Assembly: GCA_038496445.1 (NCBI GenBank)
Contig: JALMLS010000057.1
Coordinates: forward strand, 62,001-126,000
DNA: 64,000 nucleotides
DNA from: Trichosphaerium sp. ATCC 40318
Taxonomy: Eukaryota > Discosea > Flabellinia > Trichosidae
Direction: 5' to 3'
Shown here: positions 59,533 through 64,000 of the stretch, piece after piece
Numbering within the stretch: the first letter of the stretch is position 1
How the letters are laid out: each line of letters starts with the position of its first letter
Made by a program: the position numbers and the translations under genes
The notes under the pieces: model-generated
What the model saw: only the letters and a program-made list of their open reading frames with translations
Told to the model about the DNA's origin: nothing
Database searches by the model: none

Positions 59533-61905
59533 ATGGACCCTACGGCTTTGAGTGCAGGCTCTCACACAAATAGTATTGCTCCAAAAATCCAAAGAGACCC
59601 TATTGGATTGGCGAATAGCTGTGGTACCATTACTCGTGAGCGTACTTCGCCTGTGACTGCTTTGAGTCATAGTGCCAAGGTGTACCCAACTTATAAAAGA
59701 GACCACTCCAGAAACGCACGATTACCGCTGCAACTACTCAAGCAGATAGAAAACGACAATATTGCAAAAGAAGATAATTCCCAACGTTCTATGGAAACAC
59801 TGCAACTCGAGGTTGAAATGGAGTGGTTTGACAAAACTCTAAAAAGAAAAGATTCTGAAGATACAAATGAAGAAGAAACACAAAACACGCCCCCAAAGCG
59901 CCTTTCTCAAACCAAGTCACTTATAGAGGTACCAAATATGGGACACTTTGCCTGAATTGCGTAAGCACTATGCTAATGTCGGTTTGCAGCTTATATTTAT
60001 GGACGGGTATCTCCTTATTTGTTTGTTTTGTGACACACTCCCAATGACGGAGTGTGCGCGTTTAAGCCTTGCTATTCTAAAGGTATTTCAATACTACAAC
60101 AAGCCTATGGAGCTATTAACTTCTTTGATCCATTTTGAAGTACAAAAAACGCGTATGTGTCTCTCTTTAGCTTTACTATCTGTTTTATTTACTTGTCATC
60201 TTAATGTAGGGTTCGCTGCGACATTGTTCCGCAATAATACAGTAACTACAAATGTGATGACAAAGTTTTGTGTAAATAATGGTCGACAGTACTTGCAACG
60301 CGTTGTTGGAAGCATAATTAAAAAGCTTGGAAGCACTGATTTACTATGCTATGAGGTACATTCTATTATTTATTTAGTGTTTCTTGGTTGCATTGGACAA
60401 ATGGTGCTTACAAGACTCGTTAGGTTGAACCTTCAAGGCTAAAGGCAGGACAGTTTTTGGCTAAAAATGTAAAGAATTTAATCAAATTGACGAAAACTTT
60501 TCTTGATAGTATTGTGGGATCCTTACAGTCTCTCCCAATGTACGTATTCTCATATATATTACTGAATATGTATTGATATATAATAGGCCAATTCGTCGGT
60601 TGTGTATACTACTAAGTCAAAAAGCTATCGAACGATTTCCTGAAAGTGGCACTACGGTATGTTTTCTTTTTCCCTCACTTCTACTGAGGTACTTGACGTT
60701 AATGTTATTTAGGCTATTGGTGGTCTATATTTCTTAAGGTTTGTGTGTCCTGCAATTGTATCACCAGAAGGTTTTGGTATTGATACAGGTGCGTCACAGT
60801 CGTTTAACTAAAGGTTTTTTACTATCTAGTAAAAGCTAACTGTTTTTTTTGAATGAACATTTCTCAATTATCCTGTAGGCGGACCAATAGCCAGAGAAAC
60901 GCGACGTGGTTTAATACTAGTATCTAAAGTATTAATGACAATGGCTAGTGAGCATCATCTAGTTAAAGAAGAATATATGTTACCTCTAAAGGACTTAGTC
61001 CTTGAATACTCAGATTCTATTAAAGTATTTTTTACAGCACTGGCGGTACTATCTAGGTATTTTAATCCAATACTCATGTCATATATTTAGACACCAGCTG
61101 ACCCAAGACATGATCAAATATTTGAATCTTGGCATGTCACTAAGGCTGAATTTCTTGGTTCAATGCTTTCTATAAAACGAGAGATTCACAAGCAATTAAA
61201 TAAAGGCAAATTAGAAGAAGCGTTGAAGAAGGATTCAAATAAAGAGGTACGAGACAATAGTAATAATTCTTGACTTGTTTACTTATAATATCAAATAGGA
61301 AGGTCCACAGATCCTACGCGCTTTACGTACAAAAGCAGGGGAACAAATATGTGAAGTTCCAGAAAAAGCAATGTTCCACAGAGCAATACCAAATTACTCG
61401 TAAGTCGCTCTTTCATTTTTTTTTCAGCAGCTTGCTTTATGTTGTATATTTACTGTTCACATAGACGCGTAAGGCCAGTGACTACATCACGTGAGAGAAG
61501 AAAGAGCTCTCCTAAGCCTCGTAGAAAAGGATGGGTGCCTGCTAAAAAGCACGGAAGTGCAAAGTCCTATGATTTCGATAATCTATGGGCTGCAGCGAAG
61601 CCAATAAAGGTACCTTCAGTGGTTCAGCTGCTTGAATTTTTTTTTTCACAAACGTGCCGAATTTGACCCTTCTTTTTCAGGCAAAATCTTCTCCTTCGTC
61701 ACCAACGAATTCTCGACAAGAGCGCACAACACCTACATCACTTACACCCAAAGGTCATGTTAGGAATAGAAGTAATTGTATTGCTCCATTAATTCCTGAC
61801 ATGACTTACTTGGAAAGAAGTGCCGATAGCAATTTGCTTATCCCAATACCTTCTGTTACTGTAGAAGATAAGACTCCCACCCATGACTTTTCAAAATGGG
61901 TGTGA
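59533..61905 (+). CDS. Ras GTPase-activating protein (RasGAP domain)
   Basis: RasGAPs end Ras signalling by supplying an arginine finger. The start is MDPTALSAGSHTNSIAPKIQ at 59533. A helical N-terminus of about 140 residues (LPLQLLKQIENDNIAKEDNS) precedes the domain. The domain begins LPELRKHYANV (about 59950), with FAATLFRNNTVTTNVMTKFC at about 60210; the LFR Arg is the finger. RQYLQRVVGSIIKKL follows, then MPIRRLCILLSQKAIERFPE (about 60590), and the hallmark FLRFVCPAIVSPEGFGI (about 60735-60780) holding the second conserved Arg. ETRRGLILVSKVLMTMASEH (about 60900) continues. The C-terminal part is Arg/Ser-rich (SPKPRRKGWVPAKKHGSAKS, about 61515) and ends PTHDFSKWV at 61905. About ten introns. 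Both RasGAP arginines are present, so activity is expected. Confidence 0.9.
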
Positions 61906-62162
61906 TTATTATTACGCATCACGTGATGTAGTTTTTACTTCACAAGCAGCATTTATCGCGTGCTGTCAAAACAAAAAAAAACCGCGAAATTTTTCTGATT
62001 TGTGTACACTATTATACAAAGCTAAATACATTCTCTTATAACTACATATTGGTTTTTTACTTGGTTTGTGGTGGGAAGAATTGTAGCTATTTTTTTCTCA
62101 TTTTAGTCAGTTTTTTTTGCCTTTAATCACTGAAGGATGTGTAAACAGTTACAAATAACAAC

Positions 62163-62900
62163 ATGGCTTCTGAAAGGTACGTATAATGATTAACGTGTAG
62201 TACTGAGTTGATTGGCTGTTGAAACAGCATAGTTTGTAGTATTAATTCGCGGCTGTAGCAAGCAATATCAATCAAAATCCGCTCTTATACTGTTAGACTT
62301 GCCTTATGAGCTTATATTAGCTCTATCGGATTACGATATTGTAGTACGCATAAAATATCCTCTCTTATGCCTTCACACAGTAAGGACATGCTTTAACGAG
62401 TCATTAAACAAACATGGCAAATTTTTCAAAACAAGCAACGGAAAATTAGTTGCCAGTTGTTACTTCTCTGACAACAAACCAGAAGGGTTGTACAAGCGCT
62501 GGAATACAAATGGCCAATTGATGGAACTGCGAAACTATGTTGAAGGCAAACTTGATGGCAGTCGCAGTAGGTGGTATGCATGTGGCTCGCTAGGCATGAG
62601 ATGCCAGTATTCTGCAGGAGTATTACACGGCAAGTACGAGAAGTGGCACATCAATGGCAAAAAATGGGTACTACAGCATTACAAATATGGTAAGAAGCAT
62701 GGCAAAACACAAAAGTGGTTCAGGTATCTCGGTTTCTTGCTCGTATAGCCTACTCATGACTTCTTTAAAGTAACGGAAAACTGTGGGAAGATTGTTGGTT
62801 TGACTGTGGCACTCTTCATGGAGAATACAAGAGATGGACGAGGGAAGGTAAGATATTATCCGCCACTACGTACATAGACGGATCGAAAGTGTATGGCTAA
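62163..62900 (+). CDS. F-box-like protein with MORN-variant (YwqK-type) repeats
   Basis: The start is MASES at 62163, with an intron GTACGT... after it. The second exon gives LLDLPYELILALSDYDIVV (about 62290), an F-box-like opening (LP.El...ls..D). Then the repeats: GKFFKTSNGKLVASCYFSDN (about 62420), KPEGLYKRWNTNGQLMELRN, KLDGSRSRWYACGSLGMRCQ, LHGKYEKWHINGKKWVLQHY, KHGKTQKWFR, and after an intron NGKLWEDCWFDCGTLHGEYK (about 62775). The last exon ends YIDGSKVYG at 62900. Each unit 'G.y..w...G.l.....y..g..hG' is a MORN-2/YwqK repeat, a class found in bacteria and frequent in giant viruses that infect amoebae. F-box plus MORN-2 suggests a substrate adaptor. A viral origin is only a possibility. 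Between two and four introns. Confidence 0.65.
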
Positions 62901-63207
62901 TAAAAATAAATTGTATTCCGACCCGCCTGCTTTTTATGTTGTCCGCGTGGAGTTTCCAAAATGCGTAAATTTATGCGTAAATTATAACCACGTAGCGTTT
63001 TCTTTCATGGCATTGTCCACGAAAAGGAGTTATCAGGGGAGTGATTAAAAGGAGGCCGCGGAGCTCATATACTAGTTCATACTACGCAGGAACCAAGTAC
63101 GCCAACTGACGTGCCCGCCAGACAATTTTTTGTGCGTTTTAATCACCGCGACTTTGCTTTTACCGCAGAAAAAACTTCAAGATTACTCCCAACGCACCTT
63201 ACTAACA

Positions 63208-63487
63208 ATGGCTTCATCCGGAACTCAACTAAAGCGTCTACAGAACGAGAAAACCGCCCTAACAGCGGAGGTAGAGTTTACTGGCAAACTCACCCGAGTG
63301 TCCGAAGCCTGCGCAGAGTGAGTGCAAATAATCCATTTTGCTAATCGGAGCTTATTACGCTAATTTTGAAATAACGATTTTTAGGCTTGCAGCTTACATA
63401 CAAAAGACAGACGAGCCATTTGGCCCTAATCCTACTAGCGAAAATCCTTTCACAGTGCGAAAATCGAGTACTTGCTCTCTTGTATAA
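63208..63487 (+). CDS. Heterotrimeric G protein gamma subunit
   Basis: G-gamma pairs with G-beta at the inner plasma membrane. The start MASSGTQLKRLQNEKTALTA at 63208 opens a coiled helix (EVEFTGKLTRVSEACAE). An intron GTGAGTGC...TTTTTAG lies within the Glu codon, joining to LAAYIQKTDEPFGPNPTSEN. The end is PFTVRKSSTCSLV at 63487. The NP-containing loop before the end (FGPNPTSENPF) and the CaaX box CSLV (predicted geranylgeranyl or farnesyl) are diagnostic. Length is about 71 residues, standard for animal G-gamma and a little shorter than yeast Ste18. Only one intron. No G-alpha or G-beta lies in the window. Confidence 0.85.
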
Positions 63488-64000
63488 AGCACGCCAACCC
63501 CCTCCTCTAATTGTATGTAAATCAAGTAAAACAATTGTAGATTGCTATAATATGCGTTCGGCAAACTCTTATTTTTGTTTTTGTTCGAACACCGAAACAC
63601 AACACCAAACCAATTGCAAACGCATGATCATCATACAACCTTTGCATTTATCTTTTTATTTATTTGGGGCATTTTGCGTTTTTTTTTTATTTTTACATCA
63701 CTGTCCGTTTGGCGTTTGCAAGGCACTAAGAGCACAACGTATCAAACGCTGTCCTTCGTTTAAAATTTTTTGAAGCTAAACTATCACTTTCAGCTTTTTT
63801 TGTTTTCAGGCCGTAACCCATCAGGATTGCTTGGATACCATACTTGGGAAGAGGACGTTATAGCGCGAGCCCAATTAAGTTTTTTCCAAAAACCCGAACA
63901 TTCAGCAATAAATTGCTCCGCTTCGACCTAGTAAAAGTAAGTTTTTGATAGAATGTCCTTTTTTCTTCTAGTTGAGCTTTTGTTCGTACCTGTTCTAGCA
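63488..64000. other. Right edge: no firm gene, possible first exon near 63815-63930
   Basis: AT-rich 3' flank of G-gamma with T-tracts. From about 63810 there is an open stretch (GRNPSGLLGYHTWEEDVIAR or, in another frame, FFPKTRTFSNKLLRFDLVK) followed by a GTAAGT site at 63938 and a TTCTAG at about 63971. This could be the first exon of a gene continuing past the edge, but no family or certain frame is visible. Confidence 0.25.

Overview
The window is eukaryotic nuclear DNA. Almost every gene is split by short spliceosomal introns (mostly about 40-100 nt, T-rich before a TAG end, often with a CTAAC-like branch site). Genes sit on both strands with gaps of only about 50-500 bp, and the products are eukaryotic core proteins (eIF3m, cytosolic IleRS, Sec61 alpha, TAF9, Rab, G-gamma). 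The mix of a heterotrimeric G-gamma with a CaaX box, RasGAP, RapGAP, a fungal-type Cys-rich/TM/DUF3712 protein, an A-T-R NRPS-like reductase and GH43 points to an opisthokont, most likely an early-diverging fungus or close relative. This is an inference and other protists are not excluded. No rRNA, recognisable tRNA, CRISPR or transposon was seen.

Layout. 0-14 kb: NSUN2-like tRNA m5C methyltransferase (-, runs off the left edge), a secreted root-cap/VWD-like protein (+), eIF3m (-), cytosolic isoleucyl-tRNA synthetase (-) and an unrecognised zinc-binding protein (-). 14-16.5 kb: a low-complexity protein with a Pro-Ser-Pro-Glu/Ala repeat. 16.5-25 kb, an accessory-looking block: A-T-R reductase (-), PhnD-like binding protein (-), divergent SAM methyltransferase (+) and secreted GH43 (-). 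25-27.5 kb: a protein kinase (-) head to head with a decayed kinase relative (+). 27.7-33.6 kb: a large CLU-TPR-LRR protein (-) and a small gene (-). 33.6-39.7 kb: a Gln-rich protein, a possible PH-like-domain protein and an endonuclease/exonuclease/phosphatase enzyme (all +). 39.8-48.2 kb: small secreted protein (-), Sec61 alpha (-), ASCC1-like (+), Rab with an N-terminal myristoylation signal (-) and class A DnaJ (-). 48.3-64 kb: RapGAP (+), DUF3712 membrane protein (+), TAF9 (-), coiled-coil protein (+), basic S/T-P-rich protein (-), RasGAP (+), F-box/MORN-like protein (+) and G-gamma (+).

How the genes fit together: most are housekeeping (translation, ER translocation and chaperoning, transcription). 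Two parts stand out. One is the 16.5-25 kb block, which looks like a small specialised-metabolism or acquired-gene island. The other is the right-hand 20 kb, which carries four GTPase-signalling genes (Rab, RapGAP, RasGAP, G-gamma). Gene-structure oddities include predominant GTAC 5' splice sites, two apparent 21-nt introns, and a strongly over-represented TCACGTGA palindrome.

All exon joins were read by eye. Outer limits are usually firm to the codon where a start and stop are given, but individual splice sites are predictions.
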